A DNA stretch of 64,000 nucleotides, taken from the NCBI GenBank assembly GCA_963281155.1, contig CAUJLY010000006.1, forward strand, positions 5,642,001 to 5,706,000. The letters run 5' to 3'. The position numbers and the translations under genes are program-made. Source of the DNA: Rhabditophanes sp. KR3021. Lineage: Eukaryota > Nematoda > Chromadorea > Rhabditida > Alloionematidae. Shown here piece after piece: positions 45,417-63,029 of this stretch (within the stretch, counting starts at the first letter, position 1; the number at the start of each line of letters is the position of its first letter). The notes beneath the pieces were generated by a model. The model was not told where the DNA came from. It did no database searches and worked only from the letters and a program-made list of their open reading frames with translations.

Positions 45417-48409
45417 ATGAATGCCCTTTCAAACAAAATAAGTCGTATTGCTGACACTAAAAAATATCTGGATAAGGTTATTACCAAAAAATGTCTTTAA
45501 AAAACACTAAAAGTAATAATTTTAGGCAACGCCGTTTTTTGTTCATGCTTTTATGATAGCAGGGGTCACTTTTTATACAATTATTGGAGCAATAATCATA
45601 CAATACCTTGAAACAACTCCAGTGGGCAAGCATGGACTTCATGCATCGAACACACCACGCAATATCAATCAAAGATCATTACCGATTCTTAGAAACCCTC
45701 GAGACATGGCTGTCAATAAGGAATGTCTTGACAAAGCTTTACGAATATCAATGAATGAAATTTGTTCTGATTCAAATATCAAAGTTGAAAATATTTTAGA
45801 TTCTATTGATGATTGTTATAGTGCCTTGACAACATCAAAATCTGTTGAAAATTTCAATTTAGTCGAAAAAATGGTAGCTGACGAAGATGGCAACTTGGTC
45901 TTACATCAATTTGAAGAATGGTCTTTTAGTGATTCGTTGCTCTTTTGCTATACAGTTGTAACGACAATTGGTTTGTTTTTACTAAATAATACTTTTATAG
46001 CATTTATTGTAGGGTATGGAAACGTTGCGCCGAAAAGTTTCGGTGGCCGTTTGTTTTGCATATTTTATGGTCTCTTTGGAATTCCCTTTACCTTGTTAGC
46101 TATTGCTGACTTGGGAAAATTTATATCCGAAATTATGGCAACAACAACAAAAGTGTATGGTGCGTTTTGGAGACGTATGAGAAGGAGGTTGAGAAAGATC
46201 AAATTTAGTCACCCACTACTAAATTGCATAATTCAACAAGCTTTTGGCAAAAGTAATAATACTTCTGCACAAAATTCGACCTTTAGATTAGATAAGATAG
46301 ACGATGACTTGGAAAAGGGTTATTTTGAAGAAGATGAGAAACCTTTAACATCCATTCCCGACGATACCAACAATAACAAAAGAAAAGAGAGCAATCAGTC
46401 AGATAGTATCATCAGTTGCGATGACAAAATTGGCATAATAGCAAGTGAAGAAGATAATAAAAAAGATACTGACAAAAAAGAAAATGAAGAGGACGATGAG
46501 GAAGAAGAAAAGGGAGCATACACAAATCAAGCTTGCTCACTTATGGGCTTTTTCATAATCTATTTGATAGTTGGTTCTGTTTTGTTGTCAACTTACGAGC
46601 CTAATATGACATTCTTTAACGCTCTATACTTTGCCTTTGTTAGTTTGTCAAGCATAGGATTAGGTAAGTTGTAAATTTAATAAACAAACTTGTTGTCAAA
46701 TTAAAAAGTTAATTTTGAAACTATTTAAAAAAATTAAGTTTAGAAATAATTGTGTTCCGTTGTTCGCTAACGAACTTCCATAGTTCTAATAACAAATCAC
46801 AAGTAGCCATGAAAGAAGAAGGAGTCCTTTATTTTCTAATAAATAAGGTTTAAATAATAATATAGATATGATAAATTAGAATAATAATAGATTACTACTT
46901 CACATATTGAATTAACATTACCTCTGTTTTATAGGCGACATTGTTCCGAAATCACAACAGTACCTACTTTTTACAATTATTTATATTTCCATTGGACTGG
47001 CACTGACGACAATCGCAATTGATATTGCTGCCGATTACTTAAAAAAATTACACTACTTCGGAAGAAAAATAGAAAATGTGGCATCTGTCACAATTTGGTT
47101 CGGTGGAAAAAAATTGACAATGGGACAGCTTGTCAGGAATTTAGGAGATCAGTTTAATTTGCCCATACATACCATTAAAAGCTTAGATTTGGATGAGTTT
47201 GTAGATAAAGCCATTAAGGTTGAAGCTGGAGAGCTGGAAAGCTTAAGGCCGCCCGCTATTCAACCTGAAATGCTTAATACATTGATTGATAGTGTTGGCT
47301 TCGCAGATGGAGACGATGAATGGCCTGGTGGCAACGAGCAAGATAATTGGGAAAGCCCAATTAGGGAAAAGATTGTAACACCTCCAAGAGCACTTACTCC
47401 AATCATATTTAAAAATTCTTCTCCGTTACCAAGGAGCCCAACACCTCCGCCAAAGAGCCCTACTCCCCCACCACCTAGGATTCCTACCCCGCCACCTCCA
47501 ACTCCACCGCCTAGAACGCCAACTCCCCCTCCCAAAATCCCATCTCCACCGCCAAAAAGCCCCACTCCACCAAGGATACCGACGCCTGAGCCGGTAAAAG
47601 TTAAAACACCAGAACTAACCAAAAAAGAAAAGCCACGACAATTAACAGCTGCGGAGCTTGAAGAGCAAAAAAGAAAGGCATATAGTGAAGATGCTTGGAA
47701 ACGATACCAGGAATACCAAAAGCAATGGAAAAAACTACGGCAAGTCAAGACTGATTATAAACCTGGTGCTAGTTCATCCTCTAAACGTAGCCTTCAAAAC
47801 AGCCCTGCTATGAGTGTAGTGGCAGAAGAAGCACAGAAGCAAATGCATAAGCAAAAGTCATTGCAGGTAGTAGATAAGAGTTTAAATCAGCCATCAAGCC
47901 GTGAAAGCACTAAAACATCATTGATATCATCCAAATTCCCAACTGTGTCTGAGGACGGCAATTCTTCAACAACTGAAAGTGGATGTAGTGATGCAAGTAA
48001 AAGTGCCACATCAACTATAAGAAGCACATCGTCAAACCCCAGTACCAAAGTTCATCCAAATTTTATTGCAAGAAATATTAACTCGACCCTTAATGCAACT
48101 CCTCCTGTCCGTGGAGCACCTCGGAGGGGGCGATCAACTTCAACAATACAACCCCCGTCGAGATTACAAAGACCAGCTATAAGAAAAGCAACAAGGGTTA
48201 ATTTAGATGGAGAAGAATCAAGTAGAAGCCCTAGCGTAAACTCAAGACAATCATCTCCGTCTTCGAGCATTTCTAGACCAAATAGTTCTTTACAAAAAGC
48301 ACCTATTCCAAAGGGAAAGCCACCATCAATTTTATCCTTATCTCCTAGGACTTCAACAGTTAGACCTCAGTCTGAGTCAATTGATAAATCTACTAAAAGT
48401 TCTCAATGA
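45417..48409 (+). CDS. Two-pore-domain K+ channel, nematode TWK type
   Basis: Background K+ channel. Exons 45417..45476, 45526..45970, 46013..46663 and 46935..48409 give 876 aa. TM1 is VHAFMIAGVTFYTIIGAIII, followed by the extracellular cap. The first filter TTIGYGNVAP is interrupted after the first base of its first glycine by a 42-nt intron (45971..46012). That intron has no stop and is a multiple of three, so unspliced reading would insert 14 residues in the filter. The second filter is SSIGLGDIVP, split by a 271-nt intron in its last glycine. Between the pores lie TM2/TM3 and an acidic loop (KKENEEDDEEEEKG). After TM4 comes LKKLHYFGRKIENV and WFGGKKLTMGQLVRNLGDQF, typical of nematode TWK channels. 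The tail is long, with a Pro/Ser/Thr repeat region (about 47430-47590; units like TPPPKSP) and a Ser-rich end. Tandem AATAAA lie at 48476 and 48488. Confidence 0.92.
45971..46012 (+). other. 42-nt in-frame intron inside the first K2P selectivity filter
   Basis: GTTTGT...ATTGTAG has canonical ends. Its removal restores T-T-I-G-Y-G-N. It keeps frame and has no stop, so gene finders may miss it. Confidence 0.9.
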
Positions 48410-49475
48410 CAATTCTATTATAATTTTTTAGTTCATTTTATACCAAATACTCTCAAGACAACTATAATTGATTATAATAAAAGTTTTAATAAAAGTCAAC
48501 CAAAAACACTATTTATTCCGATGTCTAGATACTTCGTAAACATTTATCTAACTATTTCCTATGATTGTCCGATAGTTTCAAAAATTTGTAGACATTGTGT
48601 TTGTCAGTTACTCTTATAACGATTCTCTTATGCCTCGATTCACGTGCTTATGAGCATTTTTACTGTTAAACATTACAAACTATGCTATTAAATAAGCATT
48701 GATATGTATTTTAGATTACGGCAAAAAAAGATGATTTTGATTAAAATAACTAATAATTATCTAAATTAAAGTAGGTCCATACTTTCTCTCGTATACCAAT
48801 TAAACTGTAAACAAATTTGAAATAAAATACCCCTTCAGTTAATCCGATTGATTTTATAAAAACTAATAAATTAAATCATCTGCTCACCATCTTTGCTTAA
48901 ATAAAGCTTACTTGCTGCGCATTCCCAATTTATAGCTTTATCGATGTTTTCAACATAAAATGTCCTTTGTAAGAAAAGTCATGCCACGCGAGTTTAATTT
49001 AGAACTAAAATAACAATGAATATGTCATGTAAGACAAATATATGCTTAAATTGAATGCAAATCATTTGTTTTTGTCTAAACTATACTAACTACATTCTCT
49101 ATATATTTTTGTAACACATACTTGTTAAACAGCGTTATTTTTACTAGCATTTAGATCAAGCTGGTTTTCATTGATTAATTTATAAACGTATATATTATTT
49201 TAAATTTTACTTTAGCATTTAGTGACTCATTTAAACCAGGAATAGTGCTCTCTATCGCAACTTAGCAGTCCAATTATTTATCAGAAAACTCATATAGATA
49301 ACATTACCTTTCTTGATCAATAATTCCTGTATATACCTTGTTTGTTATTTTCCATCATATGCAAATAATTTTTGACCTATCAGTATTGTCGATATAATAA
49401 TGGACTTGTCAGGATTCTTTAAATTAACACTAAATATATTCTTTTCCAGGCCTCAACGAAGTTATCAACTTTTCT
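48410..49475. other. Intergenic region between the two-pore channel and RNF11-like gene
   Basis: Holds the channel 3' end, a TCACGTGC E-box at 48640..48647 and, just before the next gene, an acceptor TTCTTTTCCAG ending at 49449, 26 nt before the ATG (5'UTR intron or trans-splice site). No exon is supported. Confidence 0.5.
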
Positions 49476-50082
49476 ATGGGTAATTGTTTAAGTGAATATT
49501 TTTCTTCAAATAGTGATCAAAGTCATGAAAGATTGTCTGAAACTGATGATATCCAATCTACAAGGTCATCAAGAAGAGAAAACAGAAATGCACGCAATGT
49601 ACAGGTAGTACTCACTCATTTGTATTTTATATATTTATTTAGAATACATACGTAAATGAATTATATGCAAGTTCACAAGCAGCTGCCGAACAAGAGCAGT
49701 TAGAAAAAGAATTAAGAGAGCAAAAGAGAAGAGCTAGAATTACGGGTCTTCTAGAGCAAATTCCCATTGAAAAGTATGATATATTAAAAATGCCTAATTG
49801 TGATGAGTAAGTTATTTAAATCTAAAACTGAGTTTGTTATTTTACAGGTGTACTATTTGCATGTTTGAATTTGAATCGAATATGAATGTACGAGTTTTAC
49901 CTTGCAAGCACACTTATCACGTAGAATGTATAGATGATTGGCTATTAAGAAATTTCTCCTGTCCTATGTGTATGACACCTGTAGATTCTTCTATGTTATC
50001 AACGTTTGCTTCAAATTTTACTGGATCAGATTTAGCCTCGATATCATGCAATGCAGCAACCATTGGAACTTCGTTAAGATAA
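49476..50082 (+). CDS. RNF11-like RING-H2 E3 ubiquitin ligase
   Basis: Membrane-anchored ubiquitin-ligase component. Exons 49476..49604, 49643..49806 and 49848..50082 give 175 aa (RNF11 is about 154). It starts MGNCL, identical to RNF11: Gly2 is a myristoylation site and Cys4 a likely palmitoylation site, so endosomal or plasma-membrane location is expected. A charged helix (EQEQLEKELREQKRRARITG) precedes LLEQIPIEKYD. The RING-H2 follows: CTICMFEF, then VLPCKHTYHVECIDDWLLR and FSCPMCMTPVD, with all eight Zn ligands present. The C-terminus (PVDSSMLS) also follows RNF11. The PPxY motif by which RNF11 binds NEDD4-family ligases is not present. AATAAA lies at 50270. Confidence 0.93.
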
Positions 50083-50864
50083 AAATGAATTAACTACTAA
50101 GGCATAGTATGCAAATTAATTCTCAATATACAATCTAATTATCACATAAACAAGACATCCAATTTGAATTTAATGTCCAAACAATTTTTGTATATACTAT
50201 CAGATGAACCCTTTTAGGGACAGTCAATAACCGATTCGATTTGTAACCATTAAAGCAAATAATGATAAGAATAAAGTAATTATATAGTAATTTGAAAGTT
50301 GTTTTTAACCTTTTAAGACTCGTTCGTTTAAAATGCGCACGCAGAAACCTACTTGTCATTCTTTGTCATTTTCAAGATAAAGAATGCTGGGTATTGTCAT
50401 AATTTTAACTGTATGATCAAGTCTCAAAAAATACTAGAATATTGCAGCTCCAGTTGTCATAATATAAAAAGATAACAATATACTAAATAGTATATATTGT
50501 TTATCATATGATATTGAGATTGCGTAAAGTGACCATTGCTTTTAACATAACAATAAAAAATCTTTTCTCGGATATCCAAGTATTTCAAAGAACGACTGCA
50601 GTTTAGTATGATTTAGCGAAAGTAAAATCTAACTATCCATTACAAACACACTTCAATTACTTGTCTCTAAGTACTTGGAACAATTCTAGTCTCATTTGAC
50701 ACTGTAATGTTCAACCGAGTTGTTCATAATATTGTTTGTAATAATTAGAGTTAATTGAAGACTCATTAATGAAATAACCATTTATTTGATACAGTGTTTT
50801 AAATAAATTTACTTTCTGATACTTTACATTTTTGTAACCATATTCTTATTGCATTACTTGGATT
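50083..50864. other. Intergenic region between RNF11-like and M13 peptidase genes
   Basis: AT-rich spacer with RNF11-like 3'UTR (AATAAA at 50270) and the upstream region of the peptidase. I see nothing else. Confidence 0.5.
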
Positions 50865-53800
50865 ATGGATATGCTTTCACGCATACTTCAAAGATACGGC
50901 TACTACTCACCTAAACGTGGTCAAAATTTGTCTAATTTAAAGAGTACAAGACATTTTTTAACAGCAAATAATGAAGCGTAAGTTGTAATAGTTAAGTGAT
51001 AGCTACATATATTTATTGTACAAGATGAGTAAACTTAAACTAATAAACATATAAATTATTTAACTTCATATAAAACACATAATTTGCTGCCTCGGCTACT
51101 TCAATTTGCCTAACTTTCACAATAAGTCTTTTAAAAGCACTTAACAGCAAGTACACTAAAAAAGGTTTTGAGGATTGTAAATAATGTTGATATTACAAGT
51201 ATTCTACCAAAAAAGTAAGCAATAAATTGTACAGTTTATTTTTTGATAACCATGTAAATTGTGTTTAGTGATAATTAGTAATAGATTGAACATTTACTTT
51301 TGAAATACACGAAAATTGACGAGTGAATACTTGAGATGTAGCGCGAAAATGATTGTCCAATCAAATTTAGAGTCATCTTCATTAGGTTGATTAAAATATC
51401 AATAAAATACAGTCTCATACTTTAATACCCACCAATAGCTTTATAACCATAAGTCCGTTTTCGCAACTTGGCTCATTATCAATCTAAATACCCATTCAAA
51501 ACAAAATTAGGACCCTGCCCATCTCAATTAAAATGATGATGACCACTGATATTCAGACAAAAGTTTAGCTTCTTGTGGTATCGCACTTTCATTATCTCTT
51601 TTACTTAAAGATTTATCTAGTTTTTTATAATCAAATTTCTATATTTTAAATTACAAACTAAGTATTAAAATTACATACTACAAAAATTAAGAGTAATACA
51701 ATTTTATGATGATGCCGGGCAGAGGCAGCAAATTTCACTTTAGAAGGTTTGAGTTATTTTACTTTGTTGACTGGTATCATCTAATTATTAATCATTTAAT
51801 GTATTTAGTTCTGAGCAATTTTCAACAATTTCAATAGTGTTATTTGCCTTTTCAATTTTTTTGATAGTCGGATGCGTAATTGCAATAGCGGTAATAACAT
51901 TTAATTATCAAGAACTCAGAGGTATATTTGTTTAATAGTTTATTTAAAAATTCATTTAGATTGCCCCGATTGTCCGAAAAATAAGTTCAAATTGAAGAAC
52001 TTAACTTTTAATACTCACGGCATTAAAACTACGATTCCGCCAAATGATATAATCCAAAAAATAGAAACTGAGATGCCAACGACTTCTAGTGTTATGGAAA
52101 GTACAACCATTCCAATTACCAGAGCAACAATAACATTTTCATTTCAAAGCACAATTAATGTAACATCGTCAAAACCTCCGACTACTGTTTATCGCAAAAG
52201 TGAAGATATTTGCTTAGATGAAGAGTGTATTAAAATTGCAGCCCATTATAATGAAAATATGAATTCGAAAGTGGACCCCTGTAACAACTTTTACGAATTT
52301 GCTTGTGATAGATTTGGGACAGGAAAAGTGATGCCTAAAAATGAGCAAAAACTGACTGTTTTATATGAAATGAAGGCTCAGTTAAACAAAGATTATCACA
52401 GCTTGCTAGAATCCTTAACTATTAACTCTACAACTACAAAACCTTTAAAATTACTGAAGCAATATTATGATTCCTGTATGGATGATGGTGCTCAAGATTC
52501 TTTGGATCAAATGCCTTTGACTTCATTAATTTCAAGCATTGGTGGTTGGCCATTAATGGTAAATGCGAAATTTGATGAAAATTTATTTAAATGGGAATCT
52601 TTAGAATATCAATTACATATGCTTGGTCTGACAGGTCTATTTTCTTTGTCCGTTGTTCCGGACATTGAAGACAATTCTAGATATTCAATAATGGTAAATT
52701 TGATACTAAGCTTAAAAATATATTCGTTTCCACCATTTAAAAAAATTATTTGTAATATAGATAGTCTTGCAAATTATGTAAACAGTTATAATATTCAAAA
52801 TAATCAGAGTCACTTGTTTCGTGTTTAACATTTTATAAGATACTCTTATGCTTTTAAATTTAAAACTTTTTCTAACATTAATTTGAACAATAATTTTTAC
52901 AAATGTATTTTAATTTCTAGTTTCGCAGTCCACAACTTCTTCTTGAACATAAGCATCTATATGCTGCTCCCTATTCAAACAACGCGCACTTACAACATTA
53001 CAAAGTGTATATGGTGGAGTTGATGGAATTATTAGGTTTGTTGACATAATAAATATATCCGTTGGCTATTATTATTATATTTATACATATTCATCTCTTC
53101 ATATAACACATTTACAGATGCTGATCCCGAAGCTATTGAATCATCATTGCAGTTGGTAATTGAATTTGAGCAAAAACTTGCTAAAATCTCAACATGTAAT
53201 GAAGGGACTACTAATTGTCAAAAACACCACAAAATTACTTTTGGTGATTTTAGAAGAAAAATTGACAAAATTGAATGGGACGTTTTTTTCAATGCCAATA
53301 TAAAAAATACTTTGCAACCATTAACAGAAAATACGATCATTGACGTGATGGATATGGAGTATTTTGAGAACGTTCAACAACTATTGACAACTTCTAATTA
53401 TGAGTACGTATAAATACGATTTCTATTTTCAACTTATTACTTTTAGGGTCATTCAAAATTATTTAATGTGGAAAGTATTACATTCCTTTGATACTTATCT
53501 CCCACAAAAGTATCGAGAGCCCCACGAAACATTCAACGAAAAAGTATATGGTTTTTCGGTCGTTCCACTATGGGAAGAGTGCGTAAATGAAGTCAAAAAA
53601 AGACTTCCTTTAATTTTAAGTGTTGAATATACAAAGCGAAATGTGAAACAAGCAAAGTATGATCATGTGACTGATTTGTTGACTAATTTAAAGAGTAGTC
53701 TACGGCAAACCATTGCCAATAATGATTGGATGTCGTCTGACACAAAATTAAAGGCTCTATTAAAGTTGGAAAGAATTGGTGTCAAAATTGGAATTCCAAA

Positions 53801-54663
53801 GCAGTACCTCACTCACGAAAGTTTAATTCTTCAGCAATTTCAACATATAACTCTGTTTCCTTCTAATTACTTTGATAACACCATTTCTTTAGTTAAATCC
53901 TTTTATCAAAGCAATCTACAAAAAATACACCACCCAACAAATAATTTTATTGAATTTGTTAACCAATTAACAGATGTTGATGCATTCTATCATTTTAGTG
54001 GAAATCAAATCATATTTTCATCAGGAATATTGAGATTTCCTTTTTATGGTGTCGATGCGCCGGAATTTGTTAATTATGGAAGTTTGGGCTCTGGTATTGG
54101 CCATGAACTAATTCACGGATATGATGATGCGGGAGCCAACTTTGATAAAGATGGCAATTTAAATTACTGGTGGGATAAGTATACGCAATCAAATTATAAT
54201 TCAAAAAAAGAGTGTTTTGTTTCGCAATATTCAAGTATAATCGAAAAAATAACTCAAAAACCTTTAAATGGGGAACAAACTGCTATTGAGAACATAGCTG
54301 ACAATGGGGGACTGCGATTAGCTTTTGAAGCTTACCAAAAAAGAATTTCTCATATCAATTTTGACAAAAGCTTTCCAACATTCGCAAACACAACTGTTAA
54401 TCAGCTTTTTTTTATTGCTTACGCAAACACTTGGTGTGAAGTTACGAGAAAGGAAAGCATTAATTATATTTTGGATACCGATAGTCATTCTTTAGGTGAA
54501 TACAGGTATGTGAAATTAATCTGTTTATTGAAAAGATCTAAATGACTTTATTTATTTTTTCAGAGTAAATGTTCCCTTACAAAATTACCCGCAATTCGCA
54601 ACTATTTTTAAATGTCCCGTCGGTTCACCAATGAATCCTTACAAAAAATGTCAAATTTGGTGA
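50865..54663 (+). CDS. Neprilysin-family zinc metallopeptidase (M13), type II membrane protein
   Basis: Ectoenzyme that cleaves small peptides outside the cell. Exons 50865..50977, 51809..51921, 51960..52693, 52921..53035, 53118..53403, 53447..54505 and 54564..54663 give 839 aa. A short cytoplasmic N-terminus precedes one signal-anchor (TISIVLFAFSIFLIVGCVIA) and a Thr/Ser-rich stalk. The M13 N-domain follows (VDPCNNFYEFACDRFG). The catalytic part has HELIHGYDDAGANFDKDG (residues 673-677 HELIH), the third zinc ligand in ENIADNGGLRLAF (E735), FFIAYANTWC, and the closing FKCPVGSPMNPYKKCQIW with the invariant C-x-x-W-type end. The substrate-binding NAYY motif reads DAFY (VDAFYHFSGNQIIF), so the usual Asn is Asp. 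All other catalytic residues seen are intact. AATAAA at 54763. Confidence 0.93.
51706..51746 (+). CDS. Alternative first coding exon of the M13 peptidase
   Basis: An ATG-initiated exon (MMMPGRGSKFHFR plus two bases) ends at AAG|GTTTGA in phase 2, the same phase as the 50865 exon. It can join the shared membrane-anchor exon at 51809, giving an 815-aa form with a different cytoplasmic N-terminus. Initiation at any of three successive ATGs is possible. Confidence 0.5.
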
Positions 54664-55291
54664 TACTTATATACTTAATTTCTAAATCTACATATACTAT
54701 TTAAATTAAAAAACGCCGGGTATATTATGATTTTTATAACAAATAAGACACTTTATTACTTTAATAAACATATATGTATTTTATTTTAATAGGAAATACT
54801 TGATTCCAGTTTGTTGTAAAAATGTACCAAGCACATTTATTGTAGAAAATACGTGGCATAAACTTCATTTACAAAATATTTGTAGCAAATTTTATTTGAT
54901 AAAAAATCTGCTTACATATGATTAAAAAGAGCTTATCTTGTTAAATTAATATAGATTCATAAATATATCTCATCGATATGATTTTATTAATTTGTAATTT
55001 TATATAATTTATTATGGGATTCATTCTTGATCAGGATTTTGACTATATTTTGAAAAGCACTTTAATGATTTGGCTTGATTATGAAGAAAATTTACATTAA
55101 GACTTAATAAAATTGACGCAGTATGAAGTTATGTATAGGACAATCTTGAAGAAGCAATTACCGGTGAAAAAGACTAAATATTAACAACTTAAAATATACA
55201 TTCTTTTGATATAAACTTGCGACAATATTTTGTTATCAAAAGTATTTTCTATTTTGGTTGTTGTCATAAGCATTACATGCATAATTTAAAA
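54664..55291. other. Spacer between convergent M13 peptidase and cadherin genes
   Basis: Both genes end here, so it holds two 3'UTRs. Nothing else is seen. Confidence 0.6.
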
Positions 55292-60560
<5,269 letters not shown>

Positions 60561-60602
60561 TTAATTATACTTATTTACTATAGCATAAACGTTTGATGAT
60601 TT

Positions 60603-60941
60603 CTGCAATTAAATATTTTTATAAACATGAGCAAATGATAATAAACGCAAAAAGGGGTTATGAAATTAATCAAATGGTGAAAATTTGTTGCAATATATTC
60701 CAAATTATTTAAGATGGTGTCTAATTAAATCTCAGAATTTACATACATAGATTCAAAATATTATACTACCTTTATGATTATAAAAGAAGTTGTGGTAGTT
60801 CGAGAGAAGTATAAGAATGGTCAGAGCAATGACGGTGAATTACTAATGAGGCGGTCAAACGTCACTGAGTAAGTAATTTGAAAAAAAGCATATACTAATC
60901 AGTAGTTTATAATCAGCGCAGAGGTTTATCTCTTTCTTACC
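60603..60941 (-). promoter_or_regulatory. Probable 5'UTR intron of the cadherin gene
   Basis: On the minus strand a strong donor (CTTAGGACAG|GTAAGAAAG, exon end 60941) follows a less AT-rich stretch at about 60950-61060 that could be a non-coding first exon. An acceptor TTTAATTGCAG ends at 60603, 51 nt before the ATG. Together they suggest a 5'UTR intron of about 338 nt. Inference from splice signals only. Confidence 0.35.
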
Positions 60942-63029
60942 TGTCCTAAGAGAAGGAGAACAGTTTTGAGGTCCCTTTTACATTTAGGTGGTCAGCAAAA
61001 TAATGCGCTGGTGTTAGGTCGAAAATTAAGGACAAAACAAGTTGCACAGAGTGTCGCCGCATACATACATTATAACTAACTCATTTGTACTTATTTAGTT
61101 ATTAGCTACAGCTATGAAGATAGAAGATGATTGACAGTGGCCAAATTATCTTTTACAAATCAAGGATGTTTACTCTCTTACTTAGTAATCATCATTTAGA
61201 CTCTTTTAATGGTAAGATTTATACACTTTTATTTTAATGAAATACAATAACTACAAACTAATAACACACAAAATTAGCATATTCATGTTAAAAACTATCC
61301 TACAATAAGGTTATTATTTTAATAAGTAAAGTCGTATCCTAAGATATTCAAAATGATTTCTCACGAATTTTCGCAACAATGAATATATCTTTATTTAAAT
61401 TATTTAAGAAACGTACTTTGAAAGGTGTCAATAAAAAACATTTCATATATCTAAAGGAACAATACAAATATCGTAATTGAGCTAAAAAATGATTCAAAAT
61501 TGACTCAAATTGACATTTAAAAAATGGACAAAAACATTAAAGGGATACGTTAATGGTCCTTATAATATAGTCTTTTGTAATACAAATAGCTACAATGCAT
61601 ATAAAATAATTTATCTGCATAAATATGTAATATAATTGCGAGTATAAGTATTTATTTTTTGACCTCAGTGCGTATATAATAAATTTAACATAGTTTATGG
61701 TAAGCTTGTCTAATTATAACAAACTAAACAAAATTGTCACAGTGGGTCGACATCTCCACTTGACTAATATATTAAAAAGGTTTACCAAATCCGTTTACAT
61801 AATTATTTTAGTCAAATAGGTGGTCAAAAAATTAGTAAAAATGCGAATAGAATTACGAATGAGTGTATAAATCTTAAGGTTTACCTTAATATGTTCTTTA
61901 ACGTCATAATACCACATTTATAATAAAAAAATTATTAAAGATAAATCTCAAATATAAAGAGTATGCTTTTTTAAGACTTTTCTATGTAAATGATACCGTT
62001 ATTGAAGTATTATGATAGTGAATATTTTATTGTAAATAAGCGAACTTCTTCACTTTGTTGCAATTTTGAAAATGAAGTGTCTGAGATATATAGGATTCGG
62101 CTTAATTTTTTGAGTTTAATGAATCGTACACAAAAAATATTGTTTTACATCCAAATCTACATAATTCGAAGTATATGCAAATTAATTACGTTAAATAAGA
62201 ATGTTAAATTAATGTTTTAAATTAATATTTTAAAACTAGAACTGACTTCAATGGATTAAGATTAAAAATTTGAAAATAAAATGGTTAACTTGTTTAAGAA
62301 AAAGTTGATTGTGTGTGAAAACAAATAAACTTTATATAACAAAGTCAAATGAAATGTTGTGAGGGGAAAAGTTAAAGGACAGTGAGAAAATATGAAATAA
62401 GAAAAGGGTTTAAATTATAATATATAATAACACACTTGCTTATGTTTTTATCTGTCTGTAAAACAAAATTTATTTACTTGTTAAATCATTTTTTAAAACT
62501 ATTCTGAACAGGTAAATATTAGATAATTGTATTTGTATATACTTACAAATTTAAAAACGTAAATATTATAAGCTGATAATCACGCAATCCTTTAAACTTA
62601 TTAATAATTACTATTTTGTAATGCTCTGTTATGTCCATTCTTATTATGTATAGTCGATTAAATATTCAACCAAAGGTTCATTGTTAATATTGAAACCTTT
62701 AATAACAAATTCCTTAATAGACACTAATCTCTTTAATTCAAGTGTCTTTAATAGACTCATATAGACACAAATGAAAATCTTTTAGAGGACTTTTCTAAAT
62801 ATGGGATTAAAGAAAAAGTTTCGAGCAAAGTTGATTACTGATATTACTAAAAGTCCATTTGTATTGCAAAATAAAATTATAGTATTTTTAATTGGTTTAT
62901 TCAACACAAATAAATTAAACAATGTACAAACGAAAATGATGATTAGCAAGATAAAAATAAGTGATAGATTCATTGGGATTTTGCGATAACGCCAAAAATT
63001 GGCACGGTGGTATAATTATCGTTTTTAAA
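60942..63029. other. Intergenic region between the cadherin and Wnt genes
   Basis: Upstream DNA of the cadherin gene and 3' flank of the Wnt gene (minus-strand AATAAA at 62901..62896). Apart from the possible non-coding exon near 60950-61060, nothing coding is supported. Confidence 0.5.

Noticed and set aside
47260..47748. 162-codon Gly/Val-rich open frame on the minus strand
   Set aside because: It is the exact antisense of the proline-repeat region of the two-pore channel; the openness comes from the codon bias of that repeat.
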